From positions 2,104,001 to 2,168,000 of the forward strand of contig NZ_CP045482.1 in assembly GCF_009729015.1 (NCBI RefSeq): a stretch of DNA of 64,000 nt, written 5' to 3'. The notes under the pieces were generated by a model. The model saw only the letters and a list, made by a program, of their open reading frames with translations. It did not search any database and was not told the origin of the DNA. Within the stretch, counting starts at the first letter, position 1, and every line of letters starts with the position of its first letter. The stretch is from Acidianus ambivalens (GTDB taxonomy: Archaea; Thermoproteota; Thermoprotei_A; Sulfolobales; Sulfolobaceae). The position numbers and the translations under genes are program-made. Shown here piece after piece: positions 44,053 through 55,391 of this stretch.

Positions 44053-44327
44053 CAATCAAATCTACTACATAATGTGAATTCCATATCTTCTATTAACTTT
44101 TTCATAAATAAGTAATATTTGTAAAGTTCTTCTAGTCCTTCTTCAGTTATTGAAAATATTATATCTCTTCCTATTATTGCTCTCTTCTCTACGTATCCTC
44201 TATTCTCTAAACTTTTCATTGCTTTTATTATATTCTTTTTAGGAATCCCAGTGTATTCTGCCAACTCCTTTATACTAAGCTCTCCTTCTGCTAAGTTTGT
44301 CAATATTACTAGCTGTGTTATATTCAC
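44049..44327 (-). CDS. Winged-helix transcriptional regulator (MarR/ArsR-like)
   Basis: 92 residues. LSIKELAEYTGIPKKNIIKAMKSLENRGYVEKRAIIGRDIIFSITEEGLEEL is a clear winged helix with wing, then a C-terminal helix. The stop shares TTAA (44049-44052) with the nucleoside hydrolase stop. The gene is 73 bases upstream of the start-side of nothing on its own strand, so it is single-gene; targets are unknown. Confidence 0.8.
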   Translation of the reverse strand: MNITQLVILTNLAEGELSIKELAEYTGIPKKNIIKAMKSLENRGYVEKRAIIGRDIIFSITEEGLEELYKYYLFMKKLIEDMEFTLCSRFDC

Positions 44328-44399
44328 ATGAAATATTTTGTCACAATATAATTTAAGCAGTTAGTATGAAGAGTTAGATAGAAGAGTTTTTTATATTCC

Positions 44400-45389
44400 T
44401 TAATATTTTCCAAAATTTATAATAGTAAGCACAATTAAAGATAAAACAGATGATAAAAATATGGCGTCTCTAGGACTTTGTATAATTGATGCAATTAGAT
44501 ATCCTAAAATCCAACCTATTATCTGCATAGTTACTATAGAGACGTAATTTTTCTTGGATATAGATAATGATAACGGAATTATTGATTCCCATAACCCATA
44601 AAATACAGAAAAATAAGGAGAAATTATTATTAAAGACTGTAAAGAAAATAGAATAAGAGAAAGGTTAATTGCCTTTTTACTTGAGATAAAAGAGGAAGTA
44701 AAAGCTATTATACTACCTAATAGCTCTGCAAACGTAGCTATAATTCCTATTAATGTGTCACTTAAATTATACATTTCCTTTATAACTAAATAAATAAACT
44801 GACTTGATAATGCTACTGGAAGTATAATTAGAGAGATTATTGGGTAAAATTCAATTTTTGGATCTTCGTTTTTGATTTCTTTTTGCGTAATTAACGGTAA
44901 AAATGAAAAAATTATGAAAAACGCGGATATAATAAAGAGGTAAGTAAACCCTAGATATTGCGAGATTATTCCTCCTATTGAAGGCATAAATATTGATGGC
45001 AATACCGATATTGCCCAAACCTTTGATATTGTGCTTTTACCTTCTGTTTCCATTAATTCATAAAAACCTGGTAATGCTATGTAGAATGAATTATACATTA
45101 TCATGAAAATATAAAGTGATATAATAGAAGAAGTAAAAGGAAGTAATAAAATTCCTGTTCCGGAAAGACTCATTCCTAAAATTATACTATATTTATCTCC
45201 AAATTTCTTGTTAATTTTTCCTCCGAGGTAAGGTAATGGCAAGGAGAATATTAATGTCGTAAGATAGAAAAATCCTAATTCGGAAGGTTTTATATATCTA
45301 ACTAGAAATATTGAAAGGAAAGGATAATATAGATAAAATCCTATTCCCCAAAGAATCCAACTAATAGCCAATTTTAATAAAAGTTTCAT
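44400..45389 (-). CDS. MFS-type transporter
   Basis: 329 residues, nearly all hydrophobic helices (about ten), which is short for the 12-helix family. The LGGKINKKFGDKYSIILGMSLSG loop matches the major-facilitator G-x-L-x-D-(R/K)-x-G pattern. Lys-rich loops lie on the inside. The substrate cannot be predicted. The start overlaps the stop of the upstream 102-residue gene (ATGA), so the two form an operon. Confidence 0.75.
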   Translation of the reverse strand: MKLLLKLAISWILWGIGFYLYYPFLSIFLVRYIKPSELGFFYLTTLIFSLPLPYLGGKINKKFGDKYSIILGMSLSGTGILLLPFTSSIISLYIFMIMYNSFYIALPGFYELMETEGKSTISKVWAISVLPSIFMPSIGGIISQYLGFTYLFIISAFFIIFSFLPLITQKEIKNEDPKIEFYPIISLIILPVALSSQFIYLVIKEMYNLSDTLIGIIATFAELLGSIIAFTSSFISSKKAINLSLILFSLQSLIIISPYFSVFYGLWESIIPLSLSISKKNYVSIVTMQIIGWILGYLIASIIQSPRDAIFLSSVLSLIVLTIINFGKY

Positions 45390-45694
45390 TGCCCATCAAA
45401 TTTTTCTAGTAATTGATCAACAAGATCCTTTTCTCCATAAATTATCATATCATCACTAGTATCATCATAGTATTTCTTTATTATCTCATAAGCTTTGTCT
45501 ACTCCGCCGTTCTCAATGTCTAATATAACTCCTCCTTGTAATTTATCATCTTCATAGATAGATATTACACTATCTTTATACATCATAATTCTAAATGCAG
45601 AAATTATTTTTCCATCTTCGACTTTTTTATATAAATATACAGTAACTAAAGGCTCTGTTATACTATGTCTCGTGTATTCTAGGTGTTTTAGCAT
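45386..45694 (-). CDS. Hypothetical protein, 102 residues
   Basis: Not recognised. Beta-strand pattern (EPLVTVYLYKKVEDGKIISAFRIMMYKDSVISIYEDD), then an acidic helical part (DKAYEIIKKYYDDTSDDMI). Cotranscribed with the MFS gene and could modulate it. Its promoter would lie in the 158-base gap to the kinase gene. Confidence 0.6.
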   Translation of the reverse strand: MLKHLEYTRHSITEPLVTVYLYKKVEDGKIISAFRIMMYKDSVISIYEDDKLQGGVILDIENGGVDKAYEIIKKYYDDTSDDMIIYGEKDLVDQLLEKFDGQ

Positions 45695-45760
45695 ATATTT
45701 ACAATGTAGTTTTATATCTAAAAATTAGTTGTTCTACTGTAATACTATATAACGCTCTTT

Positions 45761-45796
45761 CCTCATTATTTAATGCCCTATTTTAACTTAATGAGG
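45761..45796. promoter_or_regulatory. Inverted repeat upstream of the kinase gene
   Basis: CCTCATTA (45761-45768) and TAATGAGG (45789-45796) are perfect eight-base inverted arms around 20 bases of AT-rich spacer. They lie 57 bases before the GTG start, upstream of a TATA-like GTTATACC (about 45828-45835) and within the divergent control region. It may be an operator. Confidence 0.35.
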
Positions 45797-45852
45797 AGAA
45801 ATGTATTATTAAGCCGAAATCTAAAAAGAGTTATACCTAAATCAAATTAATC

Positions 45853-47817
<1,965 letters not shown>

Positions 47818-47819
47818 TT

Positions 47820-48452
47820 GTGAGAATAGACGTTCACCAACATTTAGGAATTAAATGGGTTAATGCAAAGGAAATTTCAGAATATTTTGACATTATTTTA
47901 CTAAATCCTGCATATAAATACTCTTGTCAGTGCTGTGTGGACGGATTCTATCAGCAATATCTTTGGCTAAAGAATAAAAATGAAAATAGAGAGAAATACC
48001 GATTACTTGGTATATATAATCCAAAGTGTAGAGTTCCTTTAGAAGTAGAATTAGGTAGGCAATACGAGAAAGGAATAGTGGGCATAGTATTAACGCCAGA
48101 AAAACATGGATACAAAATCCAAGATATTGACAAGGTTCTAGAATTCGCCGAGGACCATAAAATGCCAATATTTATAAAGACCACACAAGATCTAACTCAA
48201 AAAATACAAGAATTTACTCATTTAACTTTTGTAATATTAGGCTCTTATTATCCCATGGAAGAAATGCTCTATAATTTGCTTAAATATAATAATGTGTTTT
48301 TTGAAACCTCTGGTGTTCCAGAGAGTTTCTTAAATAGAATACCTACGGATAGGTTGATATATGGCAGTGGTTATCCTTATTTACCTTTTAAGAATGTGCA
48401 CTTAATCGATGTGATATCTGAAAATGCGTTAAAAATAATTAGTATACATTGA
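47820..48452 (+). CDS. Amidohydrolase-like protein
   Basis: 210 residues from GTG 47820, two bases after the kinase. MRIDVHQHLG begins like the HxH metal motif of the amidohydrolase family, GIVGIVLTPEKHGYKIQDI and the end (PTDRLIYGSGYPYLPF) match the TIM-barrel decarboxylase/amidohydrolase group in which the Asp after GSD is replaced here by Gly-Tyr. It is shorter than usual (about 280), so activity is uncertain. A CQCC cluster near residue 37 is unusual. Confidence 0.65.
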   Translation: MRIDVHQHLGIKWVNAKEISEYFDIILLNPAYKYSCQCCVDGFYQQYLWLKNKNENREKYRLLGIYNPKCRVPLEVELGRQYEKGIVGIVLTPEKHGYKIQDIDKVLEFAEDHKMPIFIKTTQDLTQKIQEFTHLTFVILGSYYPMEEMLYNLLKYNNVFFETSGVPESFLNRIPTDRLIYGSGYPYLPFKNVHLIDVISENALKIISIH

Positions 48453-48463
48453 TATCATATTCG

Positions 48464-48841
48464 ATGAAAGAAATAATCTATACTGAAAAGGCTCCAAAAC
48501 CTATAGGTCCATATTCTCAAGCAGTAAAAATAGGTAATTTAATATTTGTATCTGGGCAAATTCCCTTAGATCCTAAGTCAAATAATGTTGTTAATGGAGG
48601 AATAAAAGAGCAGACTGCTCAAGTTTTAGAGAATATTAAAGCAATATTAGAAGCAGCTGGTTCAGGGTTAGATAAGGTTTTAATGAGCTTTGTTTATCTA
48701 AAAAACATGAACGATTTTCAAGGTTTTAACGAAGTATACTCCATGTATTTTAAAGATAATCCTCCAGCAAGAGTTACAGTAGAAGTATCAAAACTACCTA
48801 AAGACGTTCTAATAGAAATAGCAGTTGTAGCAGGCATTTAA
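48464..48841 (+). CDS. RidA/YjgF-family enamine/imine deaminase
   Basis: 125 residues from ATG 48464; a TTG 15 bases earlier is in frame but extends the family N-terminus (KEIIYTEKAPKPIGPYSQA). GNLIFVSGQIPLDP and PARVTVEVSKLPKDVLIEI are the signature, with the Arg that binds the substrate carboxylate. Removes reactive 2-aminoacrylate from PLP enzyme reactions. Its stop shares TTAA with the convergent gene. Confidence 0.93.
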   Translation: MKEIIYTEKAPKPIGPYSQAVKIGNLIFVSGQIPLDPKSNNVVNGGIKEQTAQVLENIKAILEAAGSGLDKVLMSFVYLKNMNDFQGFNEVYSMYFKDNPPARVTVEVSKLPKDVLIEIAVVAGI

Positions 48842-49020
48842 GAAAAAACTTTTTTCAATAGCTTTTCTACATGTGGACAATTTAGGTCTAATAGATCGTG
48901 GTTTCCATGTTCTATGCAAGACGCTGCTATTGGTTTTCCTTCTAGCAATACTACCGATGCTTCATCGTCTTCAACTATCGTATATGCTAGCCCCTCAAAG
49001 ATTTTTCTGTAGTCTTCCAT
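48838..49020 (-). CDS. Hypothetical protein, 60 residues
   Basis: Not recognised. FEGLAYTIVEDDEASVVLLEGKPIAASCIEHGNHDLLDL reads like a compact alpha/beta protein with CxxHxxH-like residues (C, H, H) and a later CPHVEKLLKK, a possible metal site. GTGAG lies just before the ATG. Short, but its composition and the shared TTAA stop with ridA argue that it is real. Confidence 0.5.
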   Translation of the reverse strand: MEDYRKIFEGLAYTIVEDDEASVVLLEGKPIAASCIEHGNHDLLDLNCPHVEKLLKKVFS

Positions 49021-49096
49021 TTCTTCTCACTTATTCCATAATGATGTATTTTTTCACTTATAAGCTTTTCTTCTTCTTTCATAGATTAGTAAAAAA

Positions 49097-49816
49097 TTAA
49101 ATAGATAAGACTGCGAGAATTTCTCTCTCACTAAGGCTACCTAATATTTCCTTTGAATTAGTCACTGGTAAGAAGCCTATGTTCTTTTCAGCCATTAATA
49201 TTCTTGCAGTCTCAATTTTATCGTCTGGATACACTTTAAAAACGTTATTAGACATAAATCCAGAAACTTCTGTTTTTGTTAGATCTTTCTTTGCTAAAAG
49301 TGCCTTTCCTATATCTTTCGTGGATATAACTCCGCAAGGTAAATTATCGCAAGCCACTATAGCGTGTCTAACATATTTTTGTTTCATAAATTCTACTACT
49401 TCTGCCAACGTAGTATCTGTTGAAATTATTAGTGGATTTTTGTTCATAATATCTTGCACGAACGAGTTTATGTCTGCCTTACAATATCTTATTAAATCTC
49501 TTTCAGTTATTATTCCTTCTATGTTATCTCCGTTACCTACTACTAAGGATCCTATTCCTTTTGCAGTTACTATTCTGCAAGCTTCTTTTAAATCAGAATT
49601 TTTATCTATAAATTGCAAATCAGAAGTCATAATTTTATCTACAGTATCGTCGATTTTTTTCCAATTATATACAATATCTCTTATAGTAATTATTCCATTA
49701 GATTCGACCACAAGTCTTCTTATATTATTTCTAATCATTATATTTAATGCATCATATATTTTTGTATCTTTAGTTACTTTTATTACATCAGGAGACATAA
49801 CATCTTTAACCAACAC
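49097..49816 (-). CDS. Protein with four CBS domains
   Basis: 239 residues, GTG start 49816 with GAGGTGA upstream at normal spacing. Four CBS repeats (ending near GIITIRDIV, EGIITERDLIR, CGVISTKDIGK and LGSLSEREILA) in two Bateman pairs. Similar design to the protein at 35901-36731, and likely an adenosine-nucleotide sensor. No fused domain. A minus-strand gene on its own. Confidence 0.88.
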   Translation of the reverse strand: MLVKDVMSPDVIKVTKDTKIYDALNIMIRNNIRRLVVESNGIITIRDIVYNWKKIDDTVDKIMTSDLQFIDKNSDLKEACRIVTAKGIGSLVVGNGDNIEGIITERDLIRYCKADINSFVQDIMNKNPLIISTDTTLAEVVEFMKQKYVRHAIVACDNLPCGVISTKDIGKALLAKKDLTKTEVSGFMSNNVFKVYPDDKIETARILMAEKNIGFLPVTNSKEILGSLSEREILAVLSI

Positions 49817-49971
49817 AATTATTCACCTCTTCTAATCTTTCATTTTTACTATAATTTATATTATTATAATCCAGCTGAAAAAGCTTTATTTCAAAGGTTT
49901 TAATGAGAACTAATAATTGCCGTTAATGTTTAAGGTAATGTTAAAAACTACTATTTTTAATCTTACATAAA

Positions 49972-50643
<672 letters not shown>

Positions 50644-50656
50644 AGAATATTCTCTT

Positions 50657-51040
50657 ATGAGAACTGTAAAAGACTATATGACTACTCCAGTTTTTCAAGT
50701 AGAAGCAAATACTAGTCTACAAGAAGTTTGTAAACTAATGCTAGAAAGAGGTATAGGTTCTGTTTTAGTTACAGAAAATGGAGTACCTAAAGGAATATTT
50801 ACCGATAGAGATGCGGTAAAAGCTATAGCTTCAGGTTTTTCTCCGTCTGATGAAGTCAGAGTTGCTGCTACTATGGGTAATTTAATAATAGTAGATCTTA
50901 ATACAGATATAGTAGAGGCTGTGAGTATAATGACTAAAAATAAGATTAGACATTTGCCGGTTAAAGACTCAGAAGGGAATATTGTAGGCATATTATCTAT
51001 TGTAGATGCTTCAAAGGCTATTCAAGACATTTATAAGTAG
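50657..51040 (+). CDS. Single CBS-pair protein
   Basis: 127 residues, just two CBS motifs (PKGIFTDRDAVK and IVGILSIVDASK), forming one Bateman module. Thirteen bases after the DsbA-like gene, so probably cotranscribed. It is the third CBS-only protein in the window. Ligand unknown; AMP, ATP or S-adenosylmethionine are the typical options. Confidence 0.87.
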   Translation: MRTVKDYMTTPVFQVEANTSLQEVCKLMLERGIGSVLVTENGVPKGIFTDRDAVKAIASGFSPSDEVRVAATMGNLIIVDLNTDIVEAVSIMTKNKIRHLPVKDSEGNIVGILSIVDASKAIQDIYK

Positions 51041-51153
51041 TATTTTATTTATTATTAATATTTTTATTATATATCAAAGAAATTCCGTTTAATAAATTAA
51101 GTGTGAATTCTGAACTTGGAAAAATATTTATTTTCATTCACATATATGCTATT

Positions 51154-51723
51154 ATGAAAGTTGGGTTGCTAGAAGACTTTAAGGGCAATACGACAGCATT
51201 ATGGAACGCAGAAAATCTTGTTGTTATTAATGGAAAAGAAGAAGAAATTAGCTTAGCTTACGGTCGAATATCAAATTTTATGGATTTAGATATTTTAATA
51301 GGAAAAAATTTTTTAGATGGAGAAATAAATTTTCTTAGCCAAGTTTACGGCATAATAATAGACGGTTCTAATATCGTTAAAAGGATTAATATTGAAAATT
51401 TTAATGCTGAACTAACTCTGGGCAACATTGCTATTTCTTCGGCTAGAATATTTGATGATTTTGTAACATTCTTCTTTCCTTTTCCAATCCGCGATTGTAG
51501 TATAAGTTATTCAATAATTTACGAAGTTTTAGATTATGACATTATGAGAGAACTTCATAGAATTACCAAACTCGGAGGTAAAGTCAGAATTATAATTAGG
51601 GACAAATTACACGGAGGCTTAAGCGTAGATGATATAATGAAGTTTATAATAAAATTCGATGTAGAGAAAATAAGTTGGAAAGACGGATTTTGGGTAATCG
51701 ATTTAATAAAGAAAAGACGGTAA
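51154..51723 (+). CDS. Possible degenerate SAM-dependent methyltransferase, 189 residues
   Basis: ATG 51154 is favoured because AATATTTATTTT lies about 26 bases before it; a GTG at 51103 would run through this TATA-like box. Late motif YDIMRELHRITKLGGKVRIIIRD is like the post-motif III region of class I methyltransferases (usually LKPGGxLxI), but the SAM-binding GxGxG is not evident. Might be an inactive relative. It precedes the acyl-CoA synthetase by 31 bases. Confidence 0.5.
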   Translation: MKVGLLEDFKGNTTALWNAENLVVINGKEEEISLAYGRISNFMDLDILIGKNFLDGEINFLSQVYGIIIDGSNIVKRINIENFNAELTLGNIAISSARIFDDFVTFFFPFPIRDCSISYSIIYEVLDYDIMRELHRITKLGGKVRIIIRDKLHGGLSVDDIMKFIIKFDVEKISWKDGFWVIDLIKKRR

Positions 51724-51754
51724 GGCTTATTTTTAGTTTGATAAGAACAATTTT

Positions 51755-53593
51755 ATGAATCCGATTTATACTAAGATGAGAGAAATTCATGAGTACTCTT
51801 TAAGGTATCCAGAAAAATTTTGGGATTCAGTAGCCAGAGAGTTATTTTGGTATAAACTTTATGAGAAAGTAGTTGAATCTCATCATCCGTATTATTATTG
51901 GTTTAAAGGCGGTAAAATTAATATAACGTATAATATTCTAGATATAAGAAAAAACAGTAACAAAATTGCATTATATTGGGAAAGTGAAAATGGAGAAAAG
52001 GTGTCTTTAAGTTATAAGCAGCTCTATAATTTAGTATCCTCATTTGCCGGTGCATTAACTCAACTTGGTTTAAAGAAAGGCGACGTAGTTACTATTTACA
52101 TGCCAATGATTCCAGAGGCAATGGTATCAATGTTAGCTTGTGCAAGAATAGGAGTTATACATAATGTTGTCTTTGCAGGTTTTGGAGAGAGGGCATTAAG
52201 AGAAAGAATAGAAATAGCCGGTTCTAAAGCAATTATTACTGCCGACGTTGGATATAGAAGAGGTAAGGAAATTTCTTATTTAGATGTTATCGAAAACGCT
52301 ACTAAAGACCTTAACTTGATTAAAATTACAGTACCTAGAAGTGGTAAGGTAGTTGGTCACAACTTTTATGACCTATTAGATGCAAAGAAAGTTGATGCTG
52401 TACCCATGGACTCTCAAGATCCTCTCTTTATATTATTTACTTCTGGAACTACTGGCAAACCAAAAGGTGTCGTACATTCTGTGGGTCCATATACTGTTTG
52501 GGCTTATTATCACGTTAAATGGCTATTAAATTTTGACGATACTTCAACTTTCTTTTCAACTTCAGATATCGGCTGGATTAACGGTCACTCATATAGCACT
52601 TATGGAACATTACTTAATAATGGCACATTATTATGGTATGAGGGAGTTCCAGATTATCCAGATCCTCAAGTGTGGTGGAGATTAATAGAAGACTATGCAG
52701 TCACCGACATTTGGACTGCACCAACTGCAATAAGATTACTGATGAAATATGGTAGTAAAATAGATCATGATATTTCTTCGCTAAGAATGATAGTCAGTGC
52801 TGGTGAGATTCTTGGCGAAGAAGCTTGGAAATGGTTAGTAGAACTAACTTCAAGTAAAGTTTACGTTATAGAGACGTGGGGGCAGACAGAGAATAGCGGT
52901 TTCATAACTTCTCCTGGAGGATTTTATATTGGTGGAATATATTATAAAAAAGGGTCGGTAGGATATCCTTTACCTGGAATAGACATAGCTATTTATGATG
53001 ATAATGGAAAAGAATTACCTCCAAATACCAAAGGAAATATCGTAATAAAATCTTCTGCTCCAGCATTTATGAGTTCCTTATGGCATGACGATGAAAGATA
53101 TAGGAAATACTACGAGAAATTCGGCGTATATTTAACTGGCGATTATGGCTACATGGACGATGAGGGATATCTGTGTATTCTTGGTAGAATAGACGACGTG
53201 ATAAAAGTTGCAGGACATAGATTAAGTCCTGCGGAAATAGAAAATATTGTTCTCTCAAATGAGGAAATAGCAGATGCTGCAGTAGTAGGTAAAAAGGACG
53301 AAATTAAAGGAAATGTGCTAGTAGTCTTTGCTTCATTAAAGCAAGGCTTCTTACCTTCAGAAGAGCTTAAGAATAAAATAATGAGCGAAATTAAGAAAAA
53401 TTATGGAGGTATAGCTGTAATTGATGATATTATATTTGTTGACAAATTACCTAAGACAAGGACTGGTAAGATTATGAGAAGAGTTTTAAGAGCTCTAATT
53501 AACAACGAGGAATTAGGGGACTTATCAACCCTAGAAGAAAGAGAAGCTATAGAAGATTTAAGAAAAAGATTGGGTGAAAAGATTGGAAAATAA
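51755..53593 (+). CDS. AMP-forming acyl-CoA (acetyl-CoA-like) synthetase
   Basis: 612 residues. The AMP-binding signature FTSGTTGKPKGVVHSVG, WGQTENSG motif, LTGDYGYMDDEGYLCILGRIDDVIKVAGHRLSPAEIEN hinge and the acetylatable Lys near the end (PKTRTGKIMRRVLR) are complete. It is shorter than AcsA (about 650) and in Sulfolobales such enzymes may activate acetate, propionate or 3-hydroxypropionate. The following CoA-transferase gene overlaps it by 11 bases. Confidence 0.88.
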   Translation: MNPIYTKMREIHEYSLRYPEKFWDSVARELFWYKLYEKVVESHHPYYYWFKGGKINITYNILDIRKNSNKIALYWESENGEKVSLSYKQLYNLVSSFAGALTQLGLKKGDVVTIYMPMIPEAMVSMLACARIGVIHNVVFAGFGERALRERIEIAGSKAIITADVGYRRGKEISYLDVIENATKDLNLIKITVPRSGKVVGHNFYDLLDAKKVDAVPMDSQDPLFILFTSGTTGKPKGVVHSVGPYTVWAYYHVKWLLNFDDTSTFFSTSDIGWINGHSYSTYGTLLNNGTLLWYEGVPDYPDPQVWWRLIEDYAVTDIWTAPTAIRLLMKYGSKIDHDISSLRMIVSAGEILGEEAWKWLVELTSSKVYVIETWGQTENSGFITSPGGFYIGGIYYKKGSVGYPLPGIDIAIYDDNGKELPPNTKGNIVIKSSAPAFMSSLWHDDERYRKYYEKFGVYLTGDYGYMDDEGYLCILGRIDDVIKVAGHRLSPAEIENIVLSNEEIADAAVVGKKDEIKGNVLVVFASLKQGFLPSEELKNKIMSEIKKNYGGIAVIDDIIFVDKLPKTRTGKIMRRVLRALINNEELGDLSTLEEREAIEDLRKRLGEKIGK

Positions 53594-54341
53594 GGTAACT
53601 GACATTAAGACTGCACTCGATTTAATAAGAGAAGGAGATACAATAACAATTAGTGGAATGTCAATTCATAGGAATCCCATGGGATTTATTTTTGAGTTAG
53701 TAAAATCTGGCATAAGAAATCTAAATTTCGTAGATAGAGAACCTGGATTAGGTTTAGAAGTTCTTTTACAAAATAACGTATTGAAGAAAGTTAGGATAGC
53801 CATGGCAACTTTAGAATGGTTTGGAATGTTACCTAGCTTTAGAAGGAAAGCAGAAAGCAGAGAAATAGAAATTTTGGAGGACACTTGTGGGGCTTTTATC
53901 GCAGGGATAAGGGCAGGAGCTTTTGGTGTTCCTTTTATGCCGGTTAAGGGAATAATTGGCTCAGATTTAATCAAACTTCATGAAAAAGAAGGTACATGGA
54001 AAATTGTTGATGATCCCTTTTCTGGAGAAAAAATAGTTCTAGTAAAAGCAATAACGCCAGACGTTGCAATAATACACGTAAATAAGGCCGATCCAGAAGG
54101 TAACGCAGAAATTGAAGGTCCAGTATATGAGGATGAATATAAAGCTAGAGCTTCTAAAAAGGTAATAATAACTGCAGAAGAGCTAGTTGATAAAAGCTAT
54201 TTCTATAAGAAAAGACCTAATATTTACGCCGAACACGTAACTGCCGTTGTGCATATGCCAAGAGGTGCAGAACCTACTAGCGTGTTTCCTTTATATGACG
54301 CAGATTATGAGAAAATACTTAATATTCTAGGGATGACCTAA
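53583..54341 (+). CDS. CoA-transferase alpha-type subunit (GctA/AtoD-like)
   Basis: 252 residues from TTG 53583; GGTGA at 53573-53577 is five bases before it, so the GTG at 53574 lies in the ribosome-binding site. REGDTITISGMSIHRNPMGF and FVDREPGLGLEVLLQNN resemble the glutaconate CoA-transferase subunit A family. Works as a dimer with a beta subunit carrying the catalytic Glu. The beta-type gene is on the opposite strand directly after this one, with 23 bases overlapping. Confidence 0.82.
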   Translation: MENKVTDIKTALDLIREGDTITISGMSIHRNPMGFIFELVKSGIRNLNFVDREPGLGLEVLLQNNVLKKVRIAMATLEWFGMLPSFRRKAESREIEILEDTCGAFIAGIRAGAFGVPFMPVKGIIGSDLIKLHEKEGTWKIVDDPFSGEKIVLVKAITPDVAIIHVNKADPEGNAEIEGPVYEDEYKARASKKVIITAEELVDKSYFYKKRPNIYAEHVTAVVHMPRGAEPTSVFPLYDADYEKILNILGMT

Positions 54342-55035
54342 GATCGTCTGGATCTAACTTTGTAATAAAGTTCTTTTCTTCCTCATTAACGTCTATAACT
54401 CCTTGGATTGCATTATAAACTTGGAAAGCAGTGTTTTCAACTATCTTTGCAAAATTACTCCATGGATATACGTATTTTACGTACCATTTTTTATCTTCTC
54501 TAGAATATTCTAAAACTCCAAGATCAGTAACTACGATAACTTTATTCGTAGAAAACTTAGCACTACCTGTAACAAAATCTACTCTCTTTACTAAAGTAGA
54601 TTTACTATGTTTTAAATTCCATAGTATAGCCTTTTTAACGAGCGGTAATATATAAGCTGTTGCAGCCCCACCGGGTAATCTAACTTTAGGTTTAGAGTAA
54701 TCTCCTATTACAGATAAGTTAACATTAGTTTCCTCATCTATTTGAGCGGGACCTAGAAACATCACATCTAATTTTCCTTTTTGAGCCAAATCAAATGATT
54801 CAACCGTAGGTAAGATTGGAGTTTCATTAACATAAAACGGATTACCAGTAGAAGGAGTTATTTTTATTTCTGACGGGTTATCCGCCTCTGCTACGCCTAA
54901 GATTCTTATCGTCTTGCCGTAAAAATCTCTTGCCATAAACGCACCTAATATTGCTGGAATAGAATTCAACCCGACATAAACTTTTTCTCCGTTATCTAAG
55001 CTTAATGCAATAGCCTTTATAACATGATCAATCAT
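54319..55035 (-). CDS. CoA-transferase beta-type subunit (GctB-like)
   Basis: 238 residues. KVYVGLNSIPAILGAFMARD and LDVMFLGPAQIDEETNVNLSVIGDYSKPKVRLPGGAATAYIL are the second-subunit motifs; the Glu following GPAQID is a candidate for the thioester-forming residue, although the typical SENG-type motif is not plain (EADNPSEI). Faces the alpha gene tail to tail. Together they would move CoA between acids, complementing the synthetase. Confidence 0.8.
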   Translation of the reverse strand: MIDHVIKAIALSLDNGEKVYVGLNSIPAILGAFMARDFYGKTIRILGVAEADNPSEIKITPSTGNPFYVNETPILPTVESFDLAQKGKLDVMFLGPAQIDEETNVNLSVIGDYSKPKVRLPGGAATAYILPLVKKAILWNLKHSKSTLVKRVDFVTGSAKFSTNKVIVVTDLGVLEYSREDKKWYVKYVYPWSNFAKIVENTAFQVYNAIQGVIDVNEEEKNFITKLDPDDLRSSLEY

Positions 55036-55076
55036 GTAACATAATTCCTAAATACTCGAAAATTAAGTTTACTTCT

Positions 55077-55391
55077 ATGTCTGTGTATAAGTTTGGCAAT
55101 TACTATATAGCAGGTATTTCTCACGTAGTAAAAGGGTACTTTCAAGACGTAGTACTTATATATAAAGATGGAAACGACTGGAAGGTTATTAGTGCAGAAA
55201 GATTTAGGAGTAACGATTCTACATTAAATAAAATAGTAAGCCAAGTTAAATTTGCAGTTCATGAGGATGATTTGAAAAAAGCTGTAGAAGAGTTGAGAAA
55301 AGCTGGAATAAAGCTAGAGGAAGTTAATAATATACCATTTCCTAGAAAATTATTAGAAGGAAAGAAGAAAATTCAAGAAGAATTCGATTGA
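55077..55391 (+). CDS. Hypothetical protein, 104 residues
   Basis: Not recognised. Beta-rich beginning (MSVYKFGNYYIAGISHVVKG, VVLIYKDGNDWKVISAERF) and a helical, basic end (KKAVEELRKAGIKLEEV). Could be a small regulatory or RNA-related protein. It is divergent from the CoA-transferase beta gene, 41 bases apart, and overlaps trm10 by 19 bases at the 3' ends. Confidence 0.6.
   Translation: MSVYKFGNYYIAGISHVVKGYFQDVVLIYKDGNDWKVISAERFRSNDSTLNKIVSQVKFAVHEDDLKKAVEELRKAGIKLEEVNNIPFPRKLLEGKKKIQEEFD

Noticed and set aside
49179..49835. 218-codon plus-strand frame opposite the CBS gene
   Set aside because: The minus-strand protein has four clear CBS repeats and a good ribosome-binding site; the plus-strand frame is rich in Ser/Ile/Phe without motifs.
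51103..51153. GTG 51103 as start of the methyltransferase-like gene
   Set aside because: The extra 17 residues run across a TATA-like box at leaderless distance from ATG 51154 and read as low-complexity hydrophobic sequence.
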